64,000 nt of DNA from Capilliphycus robustus (GCF_034932365.1 NZ_JAYGHR010000012.1:25169-89168); one strand, 5' to 3'; positions 27,775 to 37,105 are shown, numbered from the stretch's first letter. Numbers and translations: made by a program. Notes: generated from the sequence alone by a model not told the origin.

Positions 27775-27808
27775 AAAAACCCGGTAACTTTCAAGAAACC
27801 GGGTTTTT
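27775..27808. terminator. Hairpin terminator of the AAACCCGG family
   Basis: AAAAACCCGGTAACTTTC and AAGAAACCGGGTTTTT form a near-perfect stem just beyond the stop codon of the minus-strand oxidoreductase gene at 27813. It is placed to terminate that gene, and with the copy at 27674-27709 it separates the convergent pair. Confidence 0.7.
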
Positions 27809-27812
27809 ATTT

Positions 27813-28766
27813 TTAATCGCTTTCAACCACACAAACAATCTTACCAACCGCTCGTCCAGTTTCGCTGTAATTATGCGCTTCAATAATATCAGACAGCGCA
27901 TAAACCCGATCAATCACTGACCGAATTTTACCTGCTTCTATCCAATCTCGCAACGCATCTAAATCTCGACGACTGGGTTGTGCTAACACTAATTTAGCGG
28001 ATTTTTTACCCGAAAATAACCAAGTTTGAACGGAGGCGAGAATATTTTCAGGCGTGGGAAGCGTAGAAATATAAATTCCATCCGGTTGTAAAACGTTTTC
28101 ACAGTTAGAAAAAATTTGTTTTCCAACAGCATCTAAAATAATGTCGTATTTGGTACTTTGTTGGGTAAAATCAACTTGAGTGTAGTCTATTACAATATCG
28201 GCGCCTAACTCTTTAACTCGTTCTAAATTGGCGGCGCTACAGACTCCCGTGACTTCCGTTTCCATTGCTTTGGCTATTTGTACGGCGTAGGTTCCCACAC
28301 CGCCCGAAGCGCCGTTTATTAATACTTTTTGTCCGGGTCTAATTTGACCTAAATCAAATAAAGATTGTAGCGCAGTTAAACCCGCAATGGGAACGGCTGC
28401 GGCTTCTTCGTGAGTCATCGTTGAAGGTTTGAGGGCGGCGGAAGAAGCGGGAACGGCTGCATATTGGGCGCAAGCACCGCCAGAAACAGGGTTAAGAAAG
28501 GTGTAGACTTCATCTCCTGGCTGAAAGCGGGTTACTCCTTCTCCGACTTCTACCACAACGCCTGACAAGTCAGCACCAATTTTTTTGGGGAAATTGTAAC
28601 CGGAAATCAGTTGTACGCTTCCCTGTCGTATTTTCCAGTCAACGGGGTTAATACTGGTGGCGGAGATTTTTACTAATAATTCATCCGGTTTAATTTTGGG
28701 TGTGTCGATCTCTCGATATTCCAAAACATTCGCCGAACCATATTGATTGAAAATAACAGCTTTCAT
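27813..28766 (-). CDS. Zinc-less NADP-dependent quinone oxidoreductase-like MDR protein
   Basis: The protein has 317 residues. A GroES-like N-terminal domain (MKAVIFNQYGSANVLEYREI, NPVDWKIRQG) is followed by a Rossmann domain with VLINGASGGVGTYAVQIAK, the NADP-binding motif. The zinc ligands of classical alcohol dehydrogenases are absent. The family (zeta-crystallin/quinone reductase-like) reduces quinones or enones with NADPH. The ATG start has a GAGGA ribosome site 6-7 bases upstream. It ends at a hairpin terminator convergent with the dynamin-like gene. Substrate unknown. Confidence 0.9.
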   Translation of the reverse strand: MKAVIFNQYGSANVLEYREIDTPKIKPDELLVKISATSINPVDWKIRQGSVQLISGYNFPKKIGADLSGVVVEVGEGVTRFQPGDEVYTFLNPVSGGACAQYAAVPASSAALKPSTMTHEEAAAVPIAGLTALQSLFDLGQIRPGQKVLINGASGGVGTYAVQIAKAMETEVTGVCSAANLERVKELGADIVIDYTQVDFTQQSTKYDIILDAVGKQIFSNCENVLQPDGIYISTLPTPENILASVQTWLFSGKKSAKLVLAQPSRRDLDALRDWIEAGKIRSVIDRVYALSDIIEAHNYSETGRAVGKIVCVVESD

Positions 28767-29059
28767 GTTAAGTCCTCAACTTTTGATAATCGGGAATAGG
28801 GAACAGTCTTGTCGGGGTGGGTTTTTACAGTTTAGCGTGAGCAGTTGATCGTGACAACTCACCCGTTTTTTTCAGTTATAGCAATCAGCAGGGAGCGTGT
28901 TTACAACTTCTTTTTCTTGGTGTTCTTGGTGTTCTTTGTGGTTAAATTAGGCTTGCTCCTGCTCAAGATACCAGCGATCACTGCTCTATCAGTTTTCAAA
29001 CAAACAGGTAGACAAACTGCCTACCTGAACCTAACCGTATCCAATTGTGTTTTTAAGCG

Positions 29060-30061
29060 TTACCCATTATAGATGGATGATACAATCACAACAGCATTAT
29101 TCATCAAACTGTGTAGATTATCACCCAAAGCTGTAACAACCTGATGGGTAACAGGTAAGCTATCAATTACCATTCCTGTACAGAGCATCATCATGTACAG
29201 AATGGAATATTTAAACAGGGAACGAGCCACTTTTTGATCTTCGGGTGACTGCAACAACTGCCAAGCTTTTTTAATGAAAATTGCTCCTAAACCGACTGCG
29301 ATCGCCGCGTAAACGATGCCACTGGTGTGTAAGGGATAAACGAGCATTAAGGTAAAGGGAACCATGATCAAACTGTAAACCCAGATTTGTTTGGCAGTGG
29401 GTTCATCTCCTGCAATGACAGGTAACATGGGAACGCCGACTTCTTTGTATTCATCCCGGATCATAATTGCCAACGCCCAGAAGTGAGGGGGAGTCCACAA
29501 AAAGATGATCAGAAACAGTAACCAAGCCGCCCAACTCAGATCGCCTGTGACAGCCGCCCAACCGACTAAAGGAGGAATAGCACCCGCAGCACCGCCAATG
29601 ACGATATTTTGAACACTATTGCGCTTTAACCAATGGGTGTAGATGACGACATAGAAAGCAATACCCAACATTGCTAATACGGCTGCCAATAGGTTGGCAA
29701 ATACAGTCAGTAAGGAGAAAGAGATAACCGCTAGAGCGATCGCAAAGAATAAAGCATGACGGGGTTTGACTCGTCCAGAGGGAATAGGCCGCCAGCGCGT
29801 CCGTTCCATGATATAGTCGATGTCGCTGTCATAGATACAGTTAATCGTGTTTGCTGAACCTGAAGCCAAGGCTCCGCTTAGGAGGGTAATGACGAGTAAG
29901 AGGGGATCAACTTCTCCTTTAGCGGCTAACCACATTCCGGCGGATGTTGTAATCAGAAGTAAGAGAATGATTCTGGGCTTTGTGAGTTGATAGTAACTCT
30001 GAACAACCTGTATGAAATTTTCATGGCGTCGAGTTGCACTGTTACTGATAATTTCTTGCAT
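29060..30061 (-). CDS. ctaB: Protoheme IX farnesyltransferase (heme O synthase)
   Basis: The protein has 333 residues from the ATG at 30061; a GTG at 30100 would add 13, but MQEIISNSATRRH matches the usual cyanobacterial N-terminus from memory. UbiA-type prenyltransferase motifs are present: the first Asp-rich site NCIYDSDIDYIMERTRWRP and the second RDEYKEVGVPMLPV. About nine membrane helices are seen. It adds a farnesyl group to protoheme, giving heme O for cytochrome oxidase. It lies downstream of ctaA (heme A synthase), 123 bp away, on the same strand. Both are divergent from ctaCDE, so synthesis of the oxidase and of its heme are encoded side by side. Confidence 0.95.
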   Translation of the reverse strand: MQEIISNSATRRHENFIQVVQSYYQLTKPRIILLLLITTSAGMWLAAKGEVDPLLLVITLLSGALASGSANTINCIYDSDIDYIMERTRWRPIPSGRVKPRHALFFAIALAVISFSLLTVFANLLAAVLAMLGIAFYVVIYTHWLKRNSVQNIVIGGAAGAIPPLVGWAAVTGDLSWAAWLLFLIIFLWTPPHFWALAIMIRDEYKEVGVPMLPVIAGDEPTAKQIWVYSLIMVPFTLMLVYPLHTSGIVYAAIAVGLGAIFIKKAWQLLQSPEDQKVARSLFKYSILYMMMLCTGMVIDSLPVTHQVVTALGDNLHSLMNNAVVIVSSIYNG

Positions 30062-30184
30062 TGATTTTCTCGGGTGAAATGTTTTTCGATGGGGAGTCAC
30101 TCAATCATTTGTAGAGAGGTTGCCAACAACATCTGTACATCAGAATTGAGAAATGAGGTCTGAGTAACAATTAGGAATTTAGAT

Positions 30185-31126
30185 TTACAAATTGCTAGAA
30201 GGGATTAGGGTATGGGTTGTTTTTTGACTATGGCGATCGCGAAATGCCAGAACAGTAAAAGCAATCAGTATTCCCAGCAATGTAGCTGCAATGGCTTGAT
30301 GAGTTACTGTTAAAGGTTCAACTTGCAAGTGCAAGCGGAAGGTTGCAACTCCCACAGCGATCTGAGCTATTACACAAATACCAGCCCAGTTCGCTAAGTT
30401 TCGTAGCATGGGATGCAAAGCGGAAGTTCGCCACGCTAAAATCACCAAAATTACTGTTGCTAAAGTGGGAGGAACAACGCCTGCAATATGGCTATTCATT
30501 ACCGTACAAAGTTGGGCGCCGCCGAAACATTGGTGTAATGCCCATTGAGATGCTACTAAGCCGCCAATCAAACTTTGAAGATAAACTAATATTGCTGCGG
30601 TTAAGCCAACCCAAGGGAGTTTTCCGACATTGCCTGTGCCTTTGTAGGGCATCATCGAACAGCCGATCACTAACAAAGTGGTGAAGAATAACAGGGCGGT
30701 TCCTAAGTGAGCGGTGACAATATCAAACCGCAACAGTTGAGTAACCGTTAAGCCACCCAAAATCCCTTGAAAGACAATTAAGCCCAAAGCAAAGGTTGCC
30801 GCGATCGGCAGCCATTTAGGGAGTTCTCGTCGATACCACCAGGATAAACCACTCAGGGCGAGCGCTCCGAAGCCAATTAATGCAGCATCTAGACGATGAA
30901 ACCATTCTAGAAACACTTGCAGGTTCATTTGAGCAGTCGGCACTAATTTACCGTAACATAAGGGCCAGTCCGGGCAAGCTAGCCCTGCGTTCATTACCCG
31001 TGTTGCACTGCCAATTGCCATTAAAATTAAAGTGGCAATACTGAGTTTCCATACTAAACGACGGATTCGATCTGGGGGCTGAATTTCGCTCGAAATACTT
31101 GTGTTCTGAAAGACCGTATTAGCCAT
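30185..31126 (-). CDS. ctaA: Heme A synthase (CtaA/COX15 family)
   Basis: The protein has 313 residues with eight predicted membrane helices. COX15/CtaA features are visible: VWKLSIATLILMAIGSATRVMNAGLACPDWPLCYG (with conserved cysteine region), the His in LEWFHRLDAALIGF, VTAHLGTALLFF, the cysteine pair HQCFGGAQLCTVMNSHIAG and VTHQAIAATLLG. The four helix histidines bind heme. It oxidises the methyl group of heme O to formyl, giving heme A. It precedes ctaB on the minus strand and is divergent from ctaC across a 604-bp region. Confidence 0.95.
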   Translation of the reverse strand: MANTVFQNTSISSEIQPPDRIRRLVWKLSIATLILMAIGSATRVMNAGLACPDWPLCYGKLVPTAQMNLQVFLEWFHRLDAALIGFGALALSGLSWWYRRELPKWLPIAATFALGLIVFQGILGGLTVTQLLRFDIVTAHLGTALLFFTTLLVIGCSMMPYKGTGNVGKLPWVGLTAAILVYLQSLIGGLVASQWALHQCFGGAQLCTVMNSHIAGVVPPTLATVILVILAWRTSALHPMLRNLANWAGICVIAQIAVGVATFRLHLQVEPLTVTHQAIAATLLGILIAFTVLAFRDRHSQKTTHTLIPSSNL

Positions 31127-31730
31127 GAATTCTGTCTATGCTTGAATTAACAATGAATGTTTTGGGTTGAGCAACAAAATCGGTTTTGTTGCTGACAAAA
31201 CTCCTCTGAGGACTTTTTAGGTTAACGAATTGATTTTGCTATTTTTCTGTTCTTGTTCCCCATCGATTCACCGATCCAAATCCAATCTCGAGTCTTGATT
31301 CACGATTCTACTGATCTACCATAGCGACACTATCGGCAGATGAACAAAGTTTTACAAAGTTTTCGGATTTCATTGGCTTGTTAAGTTATATGAAGTGTCC
31401 TCTAAAAGTTTTTCAGGAAAATGTTAATTTGAATTCAGAAAACCAATTGGGTTTGTATTATCACCGAGCCTCGTGATTCAGGTGAGGCGGAATCCTAAAG
31501 AAAAGTCGAAGAATCCGTTAAAAAGACAGCTTGTCTTGGTTATCTGCGATACCTTATGAAGTGAGGTTTAGGGTTAAAAATTGAACAGATTTTGCTATTG
31601 ATTGCATTCTTGTCATTCCGATTTCCCCGATCGCGCCCTCATCTAAAATCATTATTCACAGTCAGCACAATTGCATCGCAGATCTCTGGTTCACCAAACA
31701 TTGGGAGTGCGAAACTCAGGAGGTATCAAA
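31127..31730. other. Divergent promoter region between ctaA and ctaC
   Basis: About 600 bp carry no credible gene. An open frame in the ctaC phase extends upstream to a TTG at 31671, but a strong AGGAGGT ribosome site eight bases before the GTG at 31731 fixes the ctaC start. I see no confident promoter motif or operator. A long leader of this kind could hold regulatory sites for both operons. Confidence 0.5.
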
Positions 31731-32726
31731 GTGAACATTCCCGGTTCAATTTTAACCATGCTGTTTGGGATCGTCATAACGCTCCTCAGCCTCTGGTACG
31801 GTCAAAATAACGGTCTGATGCCTGTAGCGGCATCCGCAGAAGCCACAGATGTCGATAGCTTATTTCAACTCATGCTAACGATATCTTTCGGCCTCACCTT
31901 GCTGGTACAGGGGGTTCTGGTCATTGCATTTTTTAGATTTCGTCGTCGTCCTGGCGATAACAGCGATGGGCCGCCGATTCATGGCAACCTGTCGTTAGAA
32001 ATTCTCTGGACTGCCATTCCTGCTTTTACGGTGTTAGCCGTCGGCATTTACAGCTTCGAGATCTATAACTCAATGGGTGGACTCGATCCAATGGTATCCG
32101 GTCAACATTCGATGGCTGCTCACGCTAGAATGCACGGATCAGCGATCGCCGCTCCCCTACCCGGAGAGGAAAATTCAACCCCCCAAGCCAATCAAATTGC
32201 TTTAGGCATTGGGGCGCGTCCCGATGACATGGGTCAAACCGCCGATGTTGTCGTTGATGTTTCCGGCATTCAATATGCTTGGTTATTCAACTACGCTGAT
32301 AGCGGGGTGATGGCGGGTGAACTGCACGTTCCTGTGGGTCAAGATGTCCAGCTTAACATCGCCGCCCAAGATGTGATTCACGCTTTCTGGCTACCGGAAC
32401 TGCGTCTCAAGCAAGATGCGATCCCAGGTATGAACACCGAACTCCGGTTTACTACAACGAAAGTGGGAACCTATGCGATCGTCTGTGCGGAACTCTGTGG
32501 CGGCTATCACGGCGCGATGAGAACGCAAATGATAGTTCAGACGCCAGAAGAATATCAAGCTTGGCTTCAGGAAAATGCTGTTGCTCAAAATCCGAACTTA
32601 GAGCAAACCTTAGCCGTGAAGCCTTCAGAACTCTCTGATCCAGAGTTTCTCGCCCCCTATGCGGAAGAAATGGGTGTAAACGAGGAACTCCTAGCCCAGA
32701 TCCAGACAGAAGTTCTTCCCCACTAA
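31731..32726 (+). CDS. ctaC: Cytochrome c oxidase subunit II
   Basis: The protein has 331 residues from the GTG at 31731, chosen because CTCAGGAGGTATCAAA precedes it. A first membrane helix or signal anchor (SILTMLFGIVITLLSLWYG) and a second helix (about 45-65) precede the cupredoxin domain. CuA ligands are complete: the His in VIHAFWLPEL and CAELCGGYHGAM (Cys, Glu, Cys, His, Met). It receives electrons from cytochrome c6 or plastocyanin in the thylakoid lumen or periplasm. An inserted Met/His-containing loop (about 110-150; SGQHSMAAHARMHG) precedes the cupredoxin part. First gene of ctaCDE. Confidence 0.95.
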   Translation: MNIPGSILTMLFGIVITLLSLWYGQNNGLMPVAASAEATDVDSLFQLMLTISFGLTLLVQGVLVIAFFRFRRRPGDNSDGPPIHGNLSLEILWTAIPAFTVLAVGIYSFEIYNSMGGLDPMVSGQHSMAAHARMHGSAIAAPLPGEENSTPQANQIALGIGARPDDMGQTADVVVDVSGIQYAWLFNYADSGVMAGELHVPVGQDVQLNIAAQDVIHAFWLPELRLKQDAIPGMNTELRFTTTKVGTYAIVCAELCGGYHGAMRTQMIVQTPEEYQAWLQENAVAQNPNLEQTLAVKPSELSDPEFLAPYAEEMGVNEELLAQIQTEVLPH

Positions 32727-32835
32727 ACCGTTTTACAGTGAGCAGTGTTGACTGTTCACTATTTCCTGACTCCTGTACGGGTAATTGATGAATTACCCCT
32801 ACTGAACTTCTGAACTTCTTTCATTTTCTTTTGCT

Positions 32836-34563
32836 ATGACACAAGCACAGTTAGATGTAACCGCTAATCTTCCTGAACCTCACCGCCATCAGGAAAGACA
32901 CTGGCGAGACTTCTTCGGTTTCAGTACCGATCACAAAGTAATTGGCATTCAATATCTGGTCACCGCTTTCGGCTTCTTCTTAATCGGAGGCTTGATGGCG
33001 GGTGTCATTCGGACAGAACTCGCCACCCCCGATCCGGACTTCGTAACGCCGGAAATGTACAACAGCCTGTTCACCCTGCACGGAACGATCATGATCTTCC
33101 TGTGGATTGTGCCTGCGGGTGCGGGTTTTGCCAACTATCTGATCCCCCTAATGATTGGGGCGAAAGATATGGCGTTTCCCAGACTCAACGCTGTGGCTTT
33201 TTGGCTGGTTCCCCCTTCAGGAATCTTGCTGCTGGTGAGTTTATTGATTGAACACGCCCCCCAAGCGGGTTGGACGGCTTACCCGCCTTTGAGTTTGGTC
33301 TCGGGTAAAATCGGCCAAGAACTCTGGATCATGAGTGTTCTACTCGCTGGAACCGCTTCGATCTTGGGTGGGCTGAATTTTTCGATCACCATCTTCAAAA
33401 TGCGGATTCCCAGCATGGGCCTATACGATATGCCCCTGATGTGCTGGGCGATGATCGCAGTTTCCGCATTAATCTTACTCTCGACTCCTGTCCTTGCAGG
33501 CGCGTTGGTGCTGCTGTCGTTTGACTTACTGGCTGGGACGAACTTCTTTAACCCAGCCGGAGGAGGCGACCCAGTTGTTTACCAACATTTATTCTGGTTT
33601 TATTCTCATCCGGCGGTTTACATCATGGTTCTGCCCTTCTTTGGGGTGATCTCCGATGTGATTCCGGTTCATGCGCGTAAGCCAATTTTTGGTTATCATG
33701 CGATCGCATTTTCCAGTCTAGCAATTAGCTTCTTGGGGTTAATCGTTTGGGCGCACCATATGTTCACCAGTGGAACTCCCGGTTGGTTGCGGATGTTCTT
33801 TATGATCGCCACGATGATCATCGCCGTTCCCACTGGAATTAAGGTGTTTGGTTGGCTAGCGACGATTTGGGGCGGTAAACTGCGCCTCAACAGTGCCATG
33901 CTGTTCGCGATGGGTTTCCTGTCTACCTTCGTAATTGCTGGGGTAGCGGGGATTATGTTAGCTTCTGTACCTTTTGATATTCACGTTCACGACAGTTACT
34001 TTGTAGTGGCTCACTTCCACTATGTTCTGTTTGGGGGTGCAGTATTTGCCATCTATTCGGGAATTTATCATTGGTTCCCGAAAATGGTGGGACGGATGCT
34101 CAACGAACCTTTGGGTATTGTTCACTTTGTCTTGACGTTCATTGGTACGACGTTAACCTTCTTACCGATGCACTATTTGGGGTTACAGGGAATGCCCCGT
34201 CGGGTTGCCATGTATGACCCGAAATATGCGGATATCAATATGATCTGTTCTATCGGGACTATCATTTTAACGATTTCTACAATTCCTTTCTTGATTAATG
34301 CCATTTGGAGTTGGTTCAAAGGCCCCTTAGCTCCCGATAATCCTTGGGATGGACTGACTCTTGAATGGATGACGTCTTCTCCTCCCCCCATTGAGAACTT
34401 TGAAGGTACACCTGTCCTCAGAACAGGCCCCTACGACTATGGCATGAAGAAAACTCTAGCCATTCGTGAACGCTTACAAATGGCGGCTAATGGCTCAACT
34501 CGGGGTAAACAAGAGGGCGTTCCGCTATCGGAAGCGAAATCTTCTTCGTTGTTGGATGAGTAA
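32836..34563 (+). CDS. ctaD: Cytochrome c oxidase subunit I (heme-copper oxidase, aa3 type)
   Basis: The protein has 575 residues and twelve membrane helices. Heme and copper ligands are all visible: the low-spin heme His in LFTLHGTIMIFLWIVP, CuB His and cross-linked Tyr in HLFWFYSHPAVYI, the HH pair in VWAHHMFTSG, and the heme ligands in SYFVVAHFHYVLFGG. It reduces O2 to water at the heme a3-CuB site and pumps protons. The typical HPEVY is HPAVY here. It follows ctaC by 109 bp and precedes ctaE. Confidence 0.97.
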   Translation: MTQAQLDVTANLPEPHRHQERHWRDFFGFSTDHKVIGIQYLVTAFGFFLIGGLMAGVIRTELATPDPDFVTPEMYNSLFTLHGTIMIFLWIVPAGAGFANYLIPLMIGAKDMAFPRLNAVAFWLVPPSGILLLVSLLIEHAPQAGWTAYPPLSLVSGKIGQELWIMSVLLAGTASILGGLNFSITIFKMRIPSMGLYDMPLMCWAMIAVSALILLSTPVLAGALVLLSFDLLAGTNFFNPAGGGDPVVYQHLFWFYSHPAVYIMVLPFFGVISDVIPVHARKPIFGYHAIAFSSLAISFLGLIVWAHHMFTSGTPGWLRMFFMIATMIIAVPTGIKVFGWLATIWGGKLRLNSAMLFAMGFLSTFVIAGVAGIMLASVPFDIHVHDSYFVVAHFHYVLFGGAVFAIYSGIYHWFPKMVGRMLNEPLGIVHFVLTFIGTTLTFLPMHYLGLQGMPRRVAMYDPKYADINMICSIGTIILTISTIPFLINAIWSWFKGPLAPDNPWDGLTLEWMTSSPPPIENFEGTPVLRTGPYDYGMKKTLAIRERLQMAANGSTRGKQEGVPLSEAKSSSLLDE

Positions 34564-34598
34564 ACTCCGCTCAACGCAAGCACTGTTTGTATCGATGA

Positions 34599-34797
34599 TG
34601 CTGAGGGCGGGTTTGTATTAGGTTATTTGTGACAGACAGACATCTGTGCGGAACCCGCCCCTACATTCACTGGTCACTCTCTTACAAACTAAGTCTCGCC
34701 GGAAACCGCGCCCGCCGCGAGGCAAGCGCTCTCGACTATTCCGCGCCCGCCGCAAGGCAAGCGCTGGTCACTGGTAACTGATCACTGATCACTGTAA
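34599..34797. repeat. Composite intergenic repeats between ctaD and ctaE
   Basis: Three repeat types lie in this 265-bp gap. (1) GGGCGGGTTTGTA...GAACCCGCCCCTACA (about 34605-34664), related to the repeat at 12007-12065. (2) Two 25-bp direct copies starting CCGCGCCCGCCGC (34706-34730 and 34741-34765; 24 of 25 identical). (3) A CTGGTCACTGGTAACTGATCACTGATC run (about 34763-34795) like the array at 60476-60634. No gene is seen, and the operon continues across it. Confidence 0.75.
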
Positions 34798-34828
34798 AGA
34801 TATGTACTCCTATTTGTCGTAGAGATTC

Positions 34829-35455
34829 ATGCAAGGTTCAACGATTAACAACACCAAAACCGCTATGGGCTATCAAGCCCAAGAAATACCTGCTCATGGC
34901 GAACACCATGAAGAACATCCTGATTTGCGTCTATTGGGCGTGATTGTGTTCCTGGTGGGTGAGAGTATGATTTTCATGGGGTTATTTTCTGCCTATCTGA
35001 TTTTTAGGGGAGAAGCAACGGTTTGGCCCCCTGATGGTATCGAACGGGAACTCTTACTTCCGGGTATTAATACCCTGATTCTGATTACGAGTAGCTTTGT
35101 GATGAATAAAGGCACGGCTGCTATCAAGAAAAATGATCAGGCGGGTTTGAGAACTTGGTACATCATCACTGCTCTAATGGGTGCTGCTTTCCTGGCTGGT
35201 CAGATTTTTGAATACAGTAATTTGGAATTTGGCTTGACGACGAATGTATATGCCAGTTCCTTTTATGTGTTAACTGGATTTCACGGAATGCACGTGACCT
35301 TCGGAGTGCTGTTAATTTTAGGGGTTCTGTTTCGGGGTCGCAAAGCGGGTCACTACACGAGTGAGTCTCACTTTGGCCCGGAAGCGGCAGAGATTTATTG
35401 GCACTTTGTTGATGTTATCTGGATTGTGCTATTTCTGTTGCTGTACATTCTCTAA
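34829..35455 (+). CDS. ctaE: Cytochrome c oxidase subunit III
   Basis: The protein has 208 residues and five membrane helices, the short bacterial form of subunit III. Family stretches are FLVGESMIFMGLFSAYLIF, LITSSFVMNKGTAAI, FYVLTGFHGMHVTFGVLL and AEIYWHFVDVIWIVLFLLLYIL. A His-rich N-terminal tail (AHGEHHEEHPD) may be disordered. It stabilises subunit I and binds lipid in the oxidase complex. It is the last gene of the operon and is followed by a strong Rho-independent terminator. Confidence 0.95.
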   Translation: MQGSTINNTKTAMGYQAQEIPAHGEHHEEHPDLRLLGVIVFLVGESMIFMGLFSAYLIFRGEATVWPPDGIERELLLPGINTLILITSSFVMNKGTAAIKKNDQAGLRTWYIITALMGAAFLAGQIFEYSNLEFGLTTNVYASSFYVLTGFHGMHVTFGVLLILGVLFRGRKAGHYTSESHFGPEAAEIYWHFVDVIWIVLFLLLYIL

Positions 35456-35480
35456 ATCCTGAATTCGCTTTTGTTCATTT

Positions 35481-35526
35481 TCCTTAGCCCCATCAGGGGT
35501 TTTTTTATTTCTCTTTTTTTGGGTAG
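35481..35526 (+). terminator. Rho-independent terminator of ctaCDE
   Basis: GCCCCATCAGGGG followed by seven T residues (35487-35507). The whole 46-bp block TCCTTAGCCCCA...TTGGGTAG is repeated at 37060-37105 beyond the TnpB element (42 of 46 identical). Confidence 0.88.
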
Positions 35527-35531
35527 ACCTC

Positions 35532-35565
35532 AAAAACCGGGTTTCTTTGAGAAACCGGGTTTTTT
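35532..35565. repeat. Hairpin of the AAACCCGG family
   Basis: AAAAACCGGGTTTCTTTGAG and GAAACCGGGTTTTT can pair. It lies between the ctaE terminator and the left end of the TnpB element. Confidence 0.7.
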
Positions 35566-35577
35566 ACCTCAATGTCG

Positions 35578-37045
35578 GCGTGAGGCCTCCCGCTATAACC
35601 GAGGCGGATTTATCGAGGCGCAGCCGAGTACCGCCAATGGTTTAGCGGTGAGATGAATGCCGACTATCTAATAATTGAGCGGTAGCGAATCCTTGTTATT
35701 ATACCCATGTTTGTGCTGGGTAAAATATGATATTATTCTACCATGTTAGTAATTGAAGCCAAGCTCAAAGGAACCCAGTCGCAGTACAGTAAATTGGATG
35801 AAGCAATCCGCACAGGACAATTCATCCGTAACACCTGTTTGCGTTATTGGGAAGATAACAAGGGGGTCACTCGTAACGACCTCCAAAAGCTTTGCTCGGT
35901 ACTAGCTAAGAACAAGGAAACCCCTTGGACGAAGAAGCTAAACTCTCAAGCTAGGCAGGCTCACGCTGATAGGGCGTGGTCTGCCATTCAACGTTTTTAT
36001 GAGAACTGTAGATTGGGTAAACCCGGAAAAAAAGGCTATCCAAAGTACAAAAAGTTTGGTCGTTCCGTCGAGTACAAAAACAGTGGTTGGAAGCTATCTG
36101 CTGATAGAAGACAGATAACTTTCACTGACGGCTTTAACGCTGGAACGATGGATTTATGGAGTTCTAGAGATTTGATCTGGTATTCAGAAAAGCAAATCTC
36201 TAGAGTTCGAGTCATAAGACGTGCTGACGGCTACCATGCTCAGTTCTTAGTGAGTTGGGATAGACGAGAGGAGCATGAGTTTCAAGGGAAAATGACGGGA
36301 ATTGACTTAGGCCTTAAAGAGTTCTATACCGATTCCGATGGAAATACTATAGAAAACCCTCGCTATTTGCGGAAGTCCGAACGAAGACTAAAGATGCTTC
36401 AACGTCGGGTTTCTAAAAAGCATAGCAAAGGAAAGAAACAGTCAAATAGATACCATAAGGCACGCAAGGCTTTAGCTAAACAGCATCTTAAAGTCAGTAG
36501 ACAGCGTGAAGACAAAGCTCGAAAAGATGCTTTGGCGCTAGTTAAGTCTAACGATTTAATTGTCTACGAAGATTTAAAGATACGAAACATGATAAAAAAT
36601 CATCACCTATCTAAATCGATAAGTGATGCTAGTTGGTATCAATTCACGCAATGGCTTCAATATTTTGCCAAGGTTTATGGTGTCATAGTTATTGCCGTAC
36701 CGCCTCACAATACAACGGTTGATTGTTCGAGTTGTGGGGCGCAGGTGAAGAAAACGCTTAGTACCAGGACTCACAAATGCAGTAGTTGTGGAACGATTTT
36801 AGACCGTGACCACAACGCCGCGAAAAACATCTTGGCAAAGGGATTTAAGTTATTAGCCGAATATTTAAACAGTACCGTAGGGCATAGGTCATCTGGAGCC
36901 AAAAGCTGGAAAGCGCAGGGAGAAACTGACCTCTGGCTCAAGAACGGAGACGCTCTTGCTCTAAGTCGGCTCGATGAACTGCGAACCAAGAACTCTTGGG
37001 AATCCCCCGCTATATTGCGTAGCAATTAGCGGCGGGAGGATGTCA
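35578..37045 (+). mobile_element. IS200/IS605-superfamily-type element carrying tnpB only
   Basis: The left end has a palindromic region with CCCGCTA (35589-35595) and TAGCGG (35643-35648); the right end has CCCGCTA (37006-37012) and TAGCGGCGGG (37027-37036), with ATGTCA just beyond (37040-37045). ATGTC also occurs just outside the left end (35572-35576). Hairpin ends and the lack of terminal inverted repeats fit IS200/IS605-type elements. No tnpA or serine transposase is present, so mobility would need help in trans. The tnpB stop codon lies inside the right-end hairpin, where the omega-RNA scaffold is expected to end. Borders are estimates. Confidence 0.75.
35743..37029 (+). CDS. tnpB: TnpB RNA-guided endonuclease (transposon-encoded)
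   Basis: The protein has 428 residues. The N-terminal helix-turn-helix/WED-like part begins MLVIEAKLKGTQSQYSKLDE. RuvC residues are intact: Asp188 in TGIDLGLKEF, Glu276 in IVYEDLKI and Asp356 in LDRDHNAAKNIL. The zinc ribbon has CSSC (328-331) and CSSC (346-349). TnpB proteins use an omega-RNA transcribed from the 3' end of the gene and element to cut DNA next to a short target motif. All key residues are present, so it is probably active. The C-terminal 60 residues (from about TVGHRSSG) overlap the likely omega-RNA and are not catalytic. Confidence 0.93.
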   Translation: MLVIEAKLKGTQSQYSKLDEAIRTGQFIRNTCLRYWEDNKGVTRNDLQKLCSVLAKNKETPWTKKLNSQARQAHADRAWSAIQRFYENCRLGKPGKKGYPKYKKFGRSVEYKNSGWKLSADRRQITFTDGFNAGTMDLWSSRDLIWYSEKQISRVRVIRRADGYHAQFLVSWDRREEHEFQGKMTGIDLGLKEFYTDSDGNTIENPRYLRKSERRLKMLQRRVSKKHSKGKKQSNRYHKARKALAKQHLKVSRQREDKARKDALALVKSNDLIVYEDLKIRNMIKNHHLSKSISDASWYQFTQWLQYFAKVYGVIVIAVPPHNTTVDCSSCGAQVKKTLSTRTHKCSSCGTILDRDHNAAKNILAKGFKLLAEYLNSTVGHRSSGAKSWKAQGETDLWLKNGDALALSRLDELRTKNSWESPAILRSN

Positions 37046-37059
37046 ATGATCAGTTGTAA

Positions 37060-37105
37060 TCCTTAGCCCCAGATGGGGTTTTTTTATTTCTCATTTTTTG
37101 GGTAG
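37060..37105 (+). terminator. Second copy of the ctaCDE-type terminator
   Basis: GCCCCAGATGGGG plus seven T residues, within a 46-bp block identical at 42 of 46 positions to 35481-35526. It lies downstream of tnpB and can terminate tnpB/omega-RNA transcription. Confidence 0.8.

Noticed and set aside
28845..29072. 75-codon plus-strand frame between the MDR gene and ctaB
   Set aside because: It is hydrophobic only because it reads a TTCTTGGTGTTCTTGG-type intergenic repeat; it overlaps the ctaB stop and has no ribosome site.
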